NCBI GenBank assembly: GCA_001584585.1
Contig: LSYV01000011.1
Coordinates: 362,013-374,922, forward strand
Source of the DNA: Gonium pectorale
Lineage: Eukaryota > Chlorophyta > Chlorophyceae > Chlamydomonadales > Volvocaceae
Length of the DNA stretch: 12,910 nt
Reading direction: 5' to 3'
Each line of letters opens with the position of its first letter. The first letter of the stretch is position 1. Of this stretch, positions 1-10,141 are shown in pieces. Below the pieces are notes generated by a model, which did not search any database, was not told the DNA's origin, and worked only from the letters and a program-made list of their open reading frames with translations. Made by a program: the position numbers and the translations under genes.

Positions 1-1451
1 AATAGTTACCTGACTATAAGTAGAGGGTCCGGCAAGCGGTCGACGAAGGGGCCCGTCCATCGGCGGCTAGCGGTTACCATTCGCGGGTCGCCCAGCCCGC
101 ATCCCCGAACCGCCGATCGGCATATACAGACCTGGAATGGATGAGAGAGAGAGAACACGGAGTCAGGAACCGTCGGCGCTCGAAGCAGTCGCGGGCATGT
201 GGACAATGTTGACGCGCAGAAGCAGGCCATAGCATTCCCCTCCCCGTAGTTGGCCGCCGATGGACTGGCAGGAAAGAGAGGGGGTAGGCTGCCCGGGCGA
301 GGTGGAGGGGCCCGGGTACGGCAGCGGGTCCTACGGGCACGGGCTCGGGGAAAGGGGAAACGGGGCAAAGGAACGAGGCGACGGCGATAAAGCCAAGGGC
401 CCAAGGGGGACAGGCGGCGGTCTGGAGGGCAGATCCCCACCGCCTGTAGGGGCACGTGAGGAATAGCGGCCAGAGCATGCAGACAGGCAGAGAGGCAAGG
501 ATGCACAGGCATGGATGCGGAGTGACGGCGTGAAGCAAAGGCAGGAGTCACACGAGGGACAGCCGTGGCGGTCGGATCAGCGAGTGGCAGTTGGGGCAAC
601 GGGGCCCTGGCCGATGCAATCAGTTCCGAGCCACGGCGGGGCACAAGCATACCAATGACCCTGTGCGACGGTGAGGGGAAAGCCAGGTCCGCAGCTGGCA
701 ACGGGCGACGACGGGTGCCGGCAGGGGGGCAGAGCTGGTGGGGGCGCGGCGACGACGGCGGGCAGGCGTCGCGTCTGCCGGATCCCACAGGGCGTGGCTA
801 CGAGGGCTGGTACGTCGCTACGAGGGCTGGTACGTCGCGTACGTCGTGGTACTTATCCTCCTACATTGCCGGCGTTCCTCCGTTCAGGAGGAGCTTTAGC
901 CTCCCCTGAAAAGCGACCGGCCCTGCCCCTCCTCCTTTCACCAACGCACACCCGAGAGGGGTTGTCAGGTGGAATCCTTGGTATTACGCGTGTTCCAGGG
1001 TTGTCATGAAGCAGAATTCAGAATCGGGCCTGCATTGGGACACATGGTCTCCTCTTACAGCAGGTCCTTGGAGATGCCTGGGTCTCGCTGCATATACTCA
1101 GCACACTGTATTTTGAACTGTAGAGCAGATAAGCTGTTACGTTCGGCACACGAACGGATGTGATGTCCAGGGGCACACGGTCGACAGGCAAGCCGAAGAC
1201 CGATTGTAGCAGTTAGCGCCCACCGGTTCCAACAAAGAGAAACCTGCACAGAAAGAGGGAGCCCACCCCTACGGCTATACACGCCCAAAGGCGCGACGTT
1301 TCCAGTAGGGCGGGCGGGTACAGAGCAAGACATGTGACGTTCGTTCCGCCTCCCCAAAAACCGGCTTACCAGCTTACCCCGTTTGCCAACCAAGCTGCCG
1401 TGCAGGGTACATAATACTCGATCATTGAATGAAATGTTCGAGCAAACGGCG
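1..1451. other. No supported gene; GC-rich flank
   Basis: Open frames exist on both strands here, the longest being 6-788 on the minus strand. Their translations are runs of Pro, Arg, Ala and Gly with no recognisable domain, as expected by chance in GC-rich DNA. No convincing exon chain was found. The stretch holds the 20-bp repeat at 797-836 and a small hairpin (arms 877-881 and 887-891). From about 960 the base composition is less GC-rich. Confidence 0.6.
797..836. repeat. 20-bp tandem repeat, two exact copies
   Basis: The unit gctacgagggctggtacgtc occurs at 797-816 and 817-836. Related tacgtc and ggtac fragments continue to about 852. It lies in DNA with no supported gene. Confidence 0.95.
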
Positions 1452-1456
1452 TTACA
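1452..1456 (-). terminator. Candidate poly(A) signal (TGTAA) of CWC22
   Basis: TGTAA read on the minus strand, about 400 nt past the CWC22 stop at 1855. It is the first such motif downstream of the stop. TGTAA is the usual polyadenylation signal of Chlamydomonas-type nuclear genes. The interval 1457-1854 would then be the CWC22 3' untranslated region; I see no gene in it. Confidence 0.5.
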
Positions 1457-1854
1457 TGGGCCTCACGTACTCGGGCAGGCGGAGAAGGGGTCCGGGTACG
1501 GCTCCATGCTGCAAACCAAAACCTGAACTGGACAGCCATGCAGCACATGCAATCCACATAACCGCATGACCGGCGTAAAGGTAACCCACCCAAGTCAACG
1601 CAATGACTTATGCAAACAAAAGAGCAGCGACAGCAACGCGCCGCCAGCTCTTTGGCACCGGCATGGCCATAGAAACGCTAGATGCAGCCTGCTGCTTATC
1701 CGAAGTTGTCATGACGCATCGCGCCACCTATACTGCTGACGGTTCATACTGCAGAGTCCTAAACGCGTAGCTTGTGACGGACGCGACACCGCCTGCCTTC
1801 ACGTATCAGCCGGCCCAACCTCAACCCAGTAACCACCACGTGCTCCTTCACACA

Positions 1855-4800
1855 TCACTTCCGCCCCTTGTCCCGCCGGCCCCCCTTCTTATCCTTCTTC
1901 GCCTTCTTGCTCCTTTCCCGCTTCCGCCGCCGGCTGCGGCTATCGTCGCTATCACTGTCGGAGCTGTCCGAACTGCTGCTGCTGCTCGACTCGCTGTCAC
2001 TGCTGCTGCTATCGCTATCGTCGCTACTGCTGCTGCCGCTGTCGCTTCCCACAAGCTTCTGCGCCCGCTGCTGCTGCTGCGCGGCCGTTTGCGCGGCCAC
2101 TGCGCTCTTGTAGTGCTCGCGCATGGTGTCGGTGACGCCGCCCAGGCCGATGGAGGTGAAGAAGTTGATGGAGAACCGCATGTGCTGCAGCGAGTCGCGC
2201 GGGAAGATGCCCACGAACCACGGGCTGAAGGCAGGGTCGTTGAGCCGTTGGTTCAGCTTCACCAGGCCCATGGTGCTCGACAGCTCCTGTGGCAGGGGCG
2301 GATGACAGCGAGGGAAGTGGACCACAGCGGGCATCGGGTCAAAACCGTGAGGACACACCGGTGCCGACGGGGCCTTTGCCCCATCTGGTGCTCCTTCTGG
2401 GCTACGTGCAGAGAGAAATGAGGTCCCGAACGACAGTTAGCCACAAAAGGCACCAGGCGCAGGGTCCTTGGCTGATGGTACGGTGGCAGGGATTCGTAGC
2501 TACAAAAGAGCTGCCTTGAGACCTTGTTATCCAGACCTTGCGGACCGGCTGCTGCCTGGCAGCCAGCACTCTGCTTTCTAAAAGGAGCAATATGATATCC
2601 TCTTATCAAGCGCGTGTTGATGTTGACTGTCGCGACGCGGCCCGACGCGAGCCGACATACTGGCAGAATACAGTTACGCAGGTACAACATTGAAACCGGT
2701 ATCATGTCTGCCCGGGTCATGCGTGCATCCGGGGCGCGCTCTTCTGGGGCCCGCTCACCTGGAAGAGGTATTTGATGAAGATGCGCGACGACGAGGTGGT
2801 GTCCTCCTCCGTCAGCTGCACCGCGGTGAGGGCAGACCAGGGCAGCGCATCCGTGGCCAGCATGTGCGCGAACAGGCACGACACGTTGCGCAGCTTGTTG
2901 GTCTCCAGCCTGTGGATCAGCGCGTACTGCTTGCGGAAGCAGTCCTGTGTGAGGGAGACAGGATGAGGGACTGGCGTGAGCAGGGACCCCGTCCCCACAC
3001 TCCACCCACCGTTCAGAGTTCAGTCAGGCATGGCGCAACCGGGCCCAAATGCTGAGTAGCAGCGCAGCACTTGCACGTAGGACGTAGCCTTTGATGGCTG
3101 CCAGTACTTCAACGAATAGTGCCACGTCGTTGAGTGCACAACGCCGTGCGAACGTTCCGGTCCCGCCTCCCCCCCCCCGCATAAAAGCAGCAACGCCGCA
3201 CACCTCGAACGTCTCCGCGTAGGCCCGCGACAGATAGCAGAAGCGCTGCGCCAGAAGGCCATAGAAGCGCTTGAAGGTGCGCTCCTGAGAACAGCACTCG
3301 ATAATCATGGTCACGAGCTCGATCTCCTGCGGGACCCGCGAAGTCGCATACGGGTTCAAAGGGCGACTGAGCCACAACATGCATGTAAAAACACGGTGCT
3401 TCCATACAAGAGTAACTCATGTAATTGAAAGATACCTGCCCCCAGTCGCACCTGGCCTGGCTGGATGCCGACCTTGAGCAGCTTGTGGCCCGCCTCCTCG
3501 AAGTCGAATGACGACATCAGCGTCAGGTAGATGGTACGGCGCAGGTTGACCAGGTTGGTGGACGTTTCGTCCAGAATACCGCCGCCGCCGCTGCCGCCGC
3601 CACCGCCGCCGCTGCCTGGCCCCTCGTCGTCCTCGTCGCTGGATTCTGCAAATCAAGAGGTCAAAGCAAGAGATGACATGCACCAGAGAGCAAAACCAAC
3701 GCCCAGCAGGATGGACGTGTCAGGCACCAAGCCGACTCAGGCGTGTCGTTGCATGTTGTGTAGTAAAACAGCCCATTTACGCACTGCGTTTTTGGTGTTC
3801 AGGGGCATCTCAGACTGTCGAGGCACCACCCATTCCACTTCAACCGAGCTCGCTGTGCGCAACACTCCTACCTTCTTCTGCCGGCTCGCTGCCGCCCGCG
3901 CCTCCCTCCCCGCGCTCCTCCTCGTCCTCCTCCTCCTCGCCCAGGATCTCCTTCGCGATGGCCGCGTACTTGCGCTCGCCCTCCTCGTACTCGGGGTCCA
4001 CCCGGAACACGTCCAGATTCATCTGAGGACAAAGTCCGTCATGCGCGGGGCGGCAGGGAGCGCCAATAAGTTGGGCAGCGCAGTTGGACAGTCGCCGGTC
4101 AACCAATAAAACCATATGCTGAGTCGGCCGAAGGACACCAGGTGATATTGGTTCAATTACAGTGCAGACTGGCACATCCAGCCACCCTCCTGTGTTTCGG
4201 GCTGCTGCTTGTCGCTCCTTGCGCTTTCTCATTTACTGCATCTGCAACATTCTCATGGCTTCATAGCTGCCCCTATGAAGTCCTGCAGCCCCCGACAGTT
4301 GCTGAAACTGCAGCACCAATCTGGGCCATCGCACATCTGCTGTGCGCTGCCTTACCCCGGACCCCCTCCTCTCCTCGTGACCCACCTGCGCCTGCAGCTC
4401 GTCGTCCAGCCCTATCTCGTGCGTGATCTGGTCCTCCGCCTCCACCAGATCCAGCTCGGGCTTGAGTGCCGGAAAGCCAGACGCCTCGAAGCCCGCCTTG
4501 CGCAGAGCGAACATGCCCTCGATGATGAACTGCAGACGGAGCGAAAAGGTGCAAGGGCCATGGGTAGCTCAGGTGTGCGACTTGGAGCTTCACCCCACGC
4601 GGGCACCGCTGAAAGAACATACAAAAGACAAGCAATGGCAGCATGGCTAGCCTAGGGACAGCGCCGGCGCCATCTGGTGCCCACGTGGTACGGGCCGTAG
4701 CCGTACATTGGACTAGAGCCCGGCACCCGGCAAAGCCTTACCTGCACTCGCTTGCTGATCTGGCCCTCGTGCAGAATCGCACGAAAGCGCTCGAAGACGC

Positions 4801-7800
4801 TGCGGGCGGGCAGGCAGCAGGGCAATCAGAACCTATAAATTAAGCAAGGTCCTCTGCCCGCATGTACCGTGCCGATACCGCCTTTTCCCCGCTGGCACAT
4901 TGCGCTCAGCGTCGCTGTTGCAATCATGTCGAAGTTACCCTACTCCGGCCAGGTAGCCCTGCTAAGGGCGCCCGTGCTGCCGCCGCTGCCCCTCGCCATT
5001 CCTCACCCGTGCAGCCCTTGCGGCGCCACCTCCTGCAGGTGCGCGCCCACCTCCTTGACAAACTCCACCGCCATCTCCACGCTGTCCTCGCTGGGCGTCT
5101 CCAGCAGCAAGATTAACACCTCCAGGGCCAGCACCTCATGCGCCACGCCCTGTCGAGCGTCGGGGGTGGAGTGTGTGTGTGTGTGTGGGGGGGGTATTCA
5201 GTCCATGGGCAAAAGCTGACTGATGACCGTCGAGCCGAGAATCGTTCACCCGGTCATATCAGAGCGTCAAACTTGGCTTGTGGCGGCCGCGGGGAGGAGG
5301 GGCGCCCAGCTTAGCAACTTTTCCGCAACGATGCACTAAACATGGGAGTAACTGCTGACCCAGTCTTACAGGTAACGGGTTCCTGCCCAGCGCAAGAAGG
5401 CCATACTTGAGAGCCCGCAACAACACCAGCCCTAAAAATCAATCACTGCCGCGCTCCGGCCAGCTCCAATACAGCACGCGCGGCTCTGCCTCACTTGGTT
5501 GACCAGGTGCGCAATGAACTTGGCGGCGGCGGTGCACACGGGCTTGTCGTTGCGCTTGAAGGACCGCTTGAACTGCGGGATAGGGTTTGAAAGGTTTGCA
5601 AGCTCCTCTCCCGAAGGAAACTTCGGCGTGTACAAAAATCGCTGCTATAATGCCTTTGCAATACAGTACTACTGGGTCGCCTCATTATCCACCGCCCCGA
5701 GTTGGGCGGCGTTCCCCACCAACACCGCATGCCCCTCATGGCGCCATGCCCCGTGTAGCCGCACGCACTTGCAGGATGAGTCGCGACAGCAGCAGCTCGC
5801 CAATCTCGGGAAACTTAGTGTTGACCACCGCCAGCAGCGCCGCGTAAACGGGCGTGAAGCTGGGCGAGGCGGCCTGGCTCTTCATCAGGGAACGGCAGAA
5901 CAGCCCGCGTCCGCGGACGAGGTTCTGCGTAGTGCATAGAAGGGTGAGCAGCAGCGCTGAAAGGGGAGAACTGATCTGGAGCGCACACCGGGGTTCCGGT
6001 GACAGGCAGGCAACACGCAGGCACCCGCCGACAACGAGTGTCAGCGTTCCTCTGAACCAATGAATGAAAATGTTGGCCTTCGAAGAGGCGCCGCGAGGTT
6101 TGCACGCCATGATCTGCCTTTGAGATGCGGCGCTAAAGGTCTTGGGTGACCTATTCGGATTATCTTTGAAGGTGAATCCCTTTCTGATGACTCTCACTCT
6201 GTGCACGTGATATACCAACACAAAAGCAACTCAAACAGCGCATTCACCACCTTACCTCCCTGAACACCTCCGGCAGGATGTTCTTCACGTTGACCACGTT
6301 GATCTTGTTGATAATGCCGTTAAGGCTCTTCTTCAACGCCTCCCACGTAAGGCGTTGGTATTCTGGGGAGGACTTATCCTGCGCGACGCGGGGTGCAGCG
6401 GAGGCAGCGAATGCGTTTTCCGGGCTTGTTTACGCCCTTGCCCGTGCTCAGCACCGGCCTCTCTTTGTTCCATTCGGTGTGTAGGGTCCGCAGAAAATTT
6501 TAGCGCACTGGCTCGCTGAATGGGAGCAATGACACCGAGAAATGAGTTTCGAGCATGACGAACACATCAGCCGCAACCGGCATTCATCGTAACCCGGAGC
6601 TTCAGCACCACCAGGTGCGAGCCGTGACACACGCTGGGCCCGGCAGGCAGGCTGGGGCCCTGCCAGCGCCCCATCAGGGGTCCCTTTGGCTGTTGCCAGC
6701 GGCAAAGGCGCACGGCAGACAATGACCTAAGCCGCCGCCTAGTCGCCCACCTGCTCCGCCTGCTCGGCCATCATGCGCGCCAGCTTGAACGGCGGGATAT
6801 AAACGCCGCCAGCCTTGCCTGGAGAAGGTCATCAAGTAGTTGCATCAGGCGGGTGCCAAGTCGAAGGTTTATCCACACCGATGTGCAAATACAAATACTA
6901 CTAGCAGGAGGCGGTCTCTGCGAAATTGCCACAAGACAAGTTCCACAGGTCCCACAGCGCCAGCCTGCCGACACCAGCCCGCCGACGCCATATCTGCTCT
7001 GAAGACCAAACCTGCCTGACCGGCCACGGGCACAAAACGGGCTGTAAAACGCGTAAACAAGTTCCGACTAGACCTGCCAACACCAACCTCGAAAGTTGCT
7101 TATAGTATCACGCTCTATGCATTTGTTCGCAATTGGCTAACCAGCGGTACAGTCATGCAGTGCATTACTCACCCAAGGCCACTGGCTTTCGTGCCACAGG
7201 CTGCGCCGCCGCCTCCCCTGCATCTCCGGCCGGACCGGGCTCATCGCCCTCCGGCCTTGGGCCAGCGGCCGTCTCAGGCGGGTTTCCCTCCCGCTCGCGC
7301 TCGCCATGGTCGCCGCGCTGCCTGCAATAACATTGAAATGGATATCCTTACCTCATTCTTCGCGAATCAACAGCTAGCTGCGCGAATAGCGCCAGCCAGG
7401 CGCCGGCGTAGGCTGGACTGGAAACACTAGAGATGTACGACGCGTGCAAGTTGCTGCTGTCGTGCAGCAGAAGACCTGGAGGCCGCACCTTTTCGATGAG
7501 TCGTCATCGCGGCCGTCTCGTCGACGGTCCAGGTCCCGGTCGCGGTCCCGCTCGCGGTCCCGACCGCCATCACGGTATCGGTCCCGCTCGCGTTCACCCT
7601 CCCGCACGTGGTCTCGCTCGAGCTTCCAGTCCCGGTCGCGGTCCCGACGGTCCCGCTCAATGCCCCTGTCCCGCTCCCGCGCTTGGTCCCGCTCGCGGCT
7701 GCGATCCCTGTGGCCGTCGCGGCGGCGATAGCGGTCCGGCTGCTGCTCCTCCCAGTCACCGCGCCACCGGTCGTCGTCACCGGCGTCACGGCCACCGCGA

Positions 7801-8219
7801 TAGCGGTCTCGGTCATCGTCCCGACGCCGGCCGCTGCCGTGGCGATCCCCGTTGCCGTCCCGTTCGTCGCGGCCGCGCTCAGCACGGTGGCCGTTAGCGG
7901 TCTCATCCCGTTCTCCAGCGCCCAGGCGGTCAAAGACACTGCGCCGAGCCCGGTCTGCCGCAGCAGCTTCAGGCGGGGCTTGGCCCGGCCCCGGGCCTGC
8001 TAGGGCAGCGTCGTCGGCCCGTCCCTGCGACCCGCGCAGCTCGGCCTCACCACCATGCTTGGTTGGCGGCGGGGATTGGCCGCGAGAGTCGGGGCCTGAG
8101 CTGGTGCCGGAGTCGGAGCTGGACGAACTGGAGGAGTCAGAGGAGGTGCCCGACGCGCTTTCCCGCCGTCGCTTGGACCCTCCCATCCTGCCGGGGCGCT
8201 CTCCATCGCCTGGTGCCAT
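1855..8219 (-). CDS. CWC22: Pre-mRNA-splicing factor CWC22 (MIF4G-MA3 protein), 14 exons, 911 aa
   Basis: Nuclear spliceosome factor that, in the studied eukaryotes, binds the helicase eIF4A3 and delivers it for exon-junction-complex assembly. Exons on the minus strand: 8219-7489, 7321-7173, 6818-6751, 6378-6256, 5924-5769, 5572-5495, 5149-5007, 4799-4742, 4529-4386, 4022-3872, 3645-3452, 3326-3204, 2944-2759, 2286-1855 (stop TGA). All joins keep frame. Residues 1-294 are low complexity: a Ser run near 27-41, then Arg/Asp/Glu repeats at about 111-242. YIPPFKL lies at 300-306. The MIF4G domain is about 322-515 and includes [10 protein letters not shown] and GIINKIN, whose Asn-Lys pair matches the human eIF4A3-contact region as I recall it. 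An acidic and glycine-rich linker spans 577-625. The MA3 domain is about 631-745 ([11 protein letters not shown]). [11 protein letters not shown] is at 808-818, followed by a Ser/Asp tract and a Lys/Arg tail to 911. An alternative start is Met12 (8186). Identity is very secure. Exon edges rest on consensus sites and homology, without transcripts. Confidence 0.94.
3169..3178. repeat. C10 homopolymer (G10 on the sense strand) in CWC22 intron 12
   Basis: A run of ten C on the plus strand, 25 nt inside the intron from the donor at 3203. On the pre-mRNA it is a G run close to a 5' splice site. The exact length of such a run is prone to sequencing error. Confidence 0.85.
5171..5194. repeat. Microsatellite (GT)8 followed by G8 in CWC22 intron 6
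   Basis: On the transcribed strand this reads C8 then (AC)8, ending about 20 nt before the exon 7 acceptor at 5151-5150. It therefore occupies the place of the polypyrimidine tract of this intron. Confidence 0.95.
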
Positions 8220-8665
8220 CCCTTCCTCCCCTCTCCGCTCCTCCAGGCTAGGAGCCGAGCGCAGGATCCCCGCTTCCTGTTCGCGCTTACTTGTCCCGAT
8301 CGGAAATATTATATGATTAGATGCTAGCGCCAGAACATGGTCGCTTGCTAGAGTGGCAAGGAGCCTGTTCGGTAACCGGAATGTGGAACAAGCACGCAGA
8401 CTGTCCCTCAAACGTCCTGTGCGAGATTAAGAGAGAATGCCTCTCCACGGTTGCATGGATAAACGTGTAAGGGCATGGCGCGCATGTACGGCATGTCGCA
8501 AGTGGGGCGGCCGTGGGCTCTCCCCCCATGCTGGTGCGAACCAACTTGCAAGTTGTCTTGCTGCGACCCAATCTAAATCGCAGCCGGTACCTTGCAGCAA
8601 GGGCCAGGCCCGCACCACAAGCGCCCCTACACCACAAGCGTAGGCCTAGGTCGACGGCTGCAACC
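8220..8665. promoter_or_regulatory. Shared upstream region between CWC22 and PRPL29
   Basis: These 446 bp between two divergent start codons must hold both 5' untranslated regions and both core promoters. The region contains an A/T-rich island at 8303-8322 inside otherwise GC-rich DNA, closer to CWC22. No clear TATA element faces PRPL29. Several ATGs occur on the plus strand (for example 8437, 8456, 8474, 8484, 8493 and 8528), so the PRPL29 transcript would be expected to start downstream of most of them. Confidence 0.6.
8306..8313 (-). promoter_or_regulatory. Possible TATA-like element of CWC22
   Basis: Minus-strand TATAATAT lies about 87 nt upstream of the CWC22 ATG, inside the only A/T-rich island of the divergent intergenic region. 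The position would give a 5' untranslated region of about 55-60 nt. The call rests on base composition and distance only. Confidence 0.3.
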
Positions 8666-9091
8666 ATGCAGGTCGCTCGTGCGTTCAGCTCTGTTCGCCC
8701 GGCTCGCCCCACTGTGGCGCCGGCAACCCAGCGTGCGGCTGTTATTGTGCGCGTCAAGCCCACCAAGACGTCGGATTTCAGCGGCCTGTCCAACGAGGAG
8801 CTGGTCGGCAAGGCGCTGGAGCTTAAGCGCGAGCTGGCCCAGACCAAGTGGCTCCAGCGCACCCGTGGCATTGGCGAGTTCAAGGCCGGCGAGAGCCAGC
8901 CCCAGCCGGACCCGGAGAAGGTGCCCAAGGGACACCTTAACAAGCACATTCGGCGCCAAATTGCGCAGTGCCTGACGCTCGTGCGCCAGCGGCAAATTTC
9001 CGAGGGCATCGACCGCAACACTGCCCGGAAAATCGAGAAGGCGGCTGCCCTTGCTGGTGGCCTGCTGCAGAGCAGCGCCAAGGCCCTGTAA
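8666..9091 (+). CDS. PRPL29: Chloroplast 50S ribosomal protein uL29c precursor, 141 aa
   Basis: Nuclear-encoded plastid ribosomal protein L29, which sits near the polypeptide exit tunnel of the large subunit. One exon, ATG at 8666, stop TAA at 9089-9091. Residues 1 to about 32 are rich in Ala, Arg, Pro, Ser and Val with no acidic residue, as expected of a chloroplast transit peptide. The two-helix L29 fold follows: helix 1 around [19 protein letters not shown] (41-59), and helix 2 around [20 protein letters not shown] (94-113). The loop between them (about 68-90) is longer than in bacterial L29 and rich in Pro, Gly and Glu. A basic, alanine-rich tail ends the protein. The 8666 start is preferred because it begins a typical transit peptide and sits in the context gcaaccATGc. 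An in-frame ATG at 8528 would add 46 residues. The gene is head-to-head with CWC22 and tail-to-tail with ATPC. The family is clear; plastid location is inferred from the leader and the helix 2 sequence. Confidence 0.9.
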   Translation: MQVARAFSSVRPARPTVAPATQRAAVIVRVKPTKTSDFSGLSNEELVGKALELKRELAQTKWLQRTRGIGEFKAGESQPQPDPEKVPKGHLNKHIRRQIAQCLTLVRQRQISEGIDRNTARKIEKAAALAGGLLQSSAKAL

Positions 9092-9406
9092 GCTGAAGAC
9101 TGAGCTCTGGTGCCTGGCGTTGGCGACTGGTCCGTGGGCCATTCGCGGGGGTTGAAGGGGCTCGTGGCCGGAGCGCCGGGAACCGGGTGCCACCGTTAAG
9201 GTTACGGACGGTCCACATGGCGGCAGTTTTGTAGCGTAGAGCCGCTCGGTGGCCGGGTAGGGGGAGGATGTGAACCGGGCGAATTATATCAGTTCAACAC
9301 ACGTCCCCACGCGCGGGACGAAAAGGGTCGCTTGTGCCACGTTGCCCGGGCTTGGAGGCGGCCGCGCAGCGGTAGAAGGACACCCGGCTGCTGCATGCAT
9401 GGTGTA

Positions 9407-9416
9407 TGTAATGTAA
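9407..9416 (+). terminator. Tandem poly(A) signals (TGTAA twice) of PRPL29
   Basis: Two TGTAA motifs lie back to back at 9407-9411 and 9412-9416, about 316 nt after the PRPL29 stop. They imply a 3' untranslated region of roughly 330-345 nt (9092 to about 9430). The doubled motif makes this the best-supported 3' end signal in the window. Confidence 0.65.
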
Positions 9417-10033
9417 CAATGACGGGCTCCTGCGTTGCCAGTCCGGGTCCACACATTGCCGTGGCAAGAAGACAGCGCCATCCTGACAGACGGGGCGGGA
9501 GAGCCCGTCCCATGTCGGTACCCATTGTCGTCTCGCCTTACCGTGCCTGCCAAACAACTAGTCACGGCGCCCTCGTGCGTGTATGGATGGATGGCTTCAT
9601 GCACCTTTTCTTGCAGCTGTTTTCCGTCATGCGCAGCTTGGTGTACAGGGTGTACACAAGGGCGTGCAGAATTCAAAGTTTGCAATGTGGTTATAGCTGA
9701 TATCCCTCAATACAGCCGATAGTATATGAAGTAGCTGCTCAAGCCCTGGCATGAGAAAAACCTTGACGTCATTTGACCCATGGGCCGTTAAGGGCTGTGA
9801 ACTACCACTGCTCACGGCTTTGCCCTCACGTCAGAATTGGCCCGCACTCCGTCAGGAAGGGGGCGACATTAAGACTCTGCATGGCGAGATCTGTGCAGTC
9901 CGCTACGCAAGGGTGGCATGGAAAAATCATGGTGAGTAGATACTAGATACTAGGTCGTAGCTTAAGAATAGCCCTCATAAAGGGCAAGCCGCTGGGTACA
10001 GTAACGGTACAGTTCTGGAGGAGGCCTCTTGAC
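9417..10033. other. Convergent intergenic region between PRPL29 and ATPC
   Basis: This lies between the 3' end signals of two genes transcribed toward each other. No coding sequence can be supported. It contains a perfect 7-bp inverted repeat with a 3-bp spacer at 9641-9657 (GTGTACA, GGG, TGTACAC) and a 7-bp tandem repeat (tagatac) at 9937-9950. Confidence 0.6.
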
Positions 10034-10038
10034 TTACA
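10034..10038 (-). terminator. Candidate poly(A) signal (TGTAA) of ATPC, distal
   Basis: Second TGTAA on the minus strand, 430 nt beyond the ATPC stop. Either this or the copy at 10141-10137 could serve; the sequence alone does not decide between them. Confidence 0.4.
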
Positions 10039-10136
10039 GATTTCTCCATGCATGTGCTATGCATACCGCACAGCCCAGACCGCGTACCAGACGGTGCGCC
10101 AGTGCCTCTCTATGGGACTTCAGATGTGTGGGGGAT

Positions 10137-10141
10137 TTACA
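10137..10141 (-). terminator. Candidate poly(A) signal (TGTAA) of ATPC, proximal
   Basis: TGTAA on the minus strand, 327 nt beyond the ATPC stop codon at 10468. It is the first one downstream of the stop. A second copy at 10038-10034 is an alternative. The intervening DNA (10142-10467) would be the ATPC 3' untranslated region. Confidence 0.5.

Noticed and set aside
6..788. 260-codon open frame on the minus strand
   Set aside because: The translation is Pro/Arg/Ala-rich low complexity without domains, and other frames over the same DNA are also open, as expected in GC-rich sequence.
2259..3005. 248-codon minus-strand frame
   Set aside because: It overlaps CWC22 exons 13 and 14 out of frame and runs through intron 13.
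3417..3683. Arg-rich minus-strand frame
   Set aside because: It is the wrong frame of CWC22 exon 11; the correct frame gives the Gly-rich linker and the start of MA3.
6829..6835. Box C-like motif (TTGATGA on the minus strand) suggesting an intronic snoRNA
   Set aside because: It lies only about 10 nt before an exon acceptor, so no snoRNA body or D box could follow within the intron.
7433..8316. Several long plus-strand frames across CWC22 exon 1
   Set aside because: They are antisense shadows of the Arg/Asp codon repeats; their products are simple repeats.
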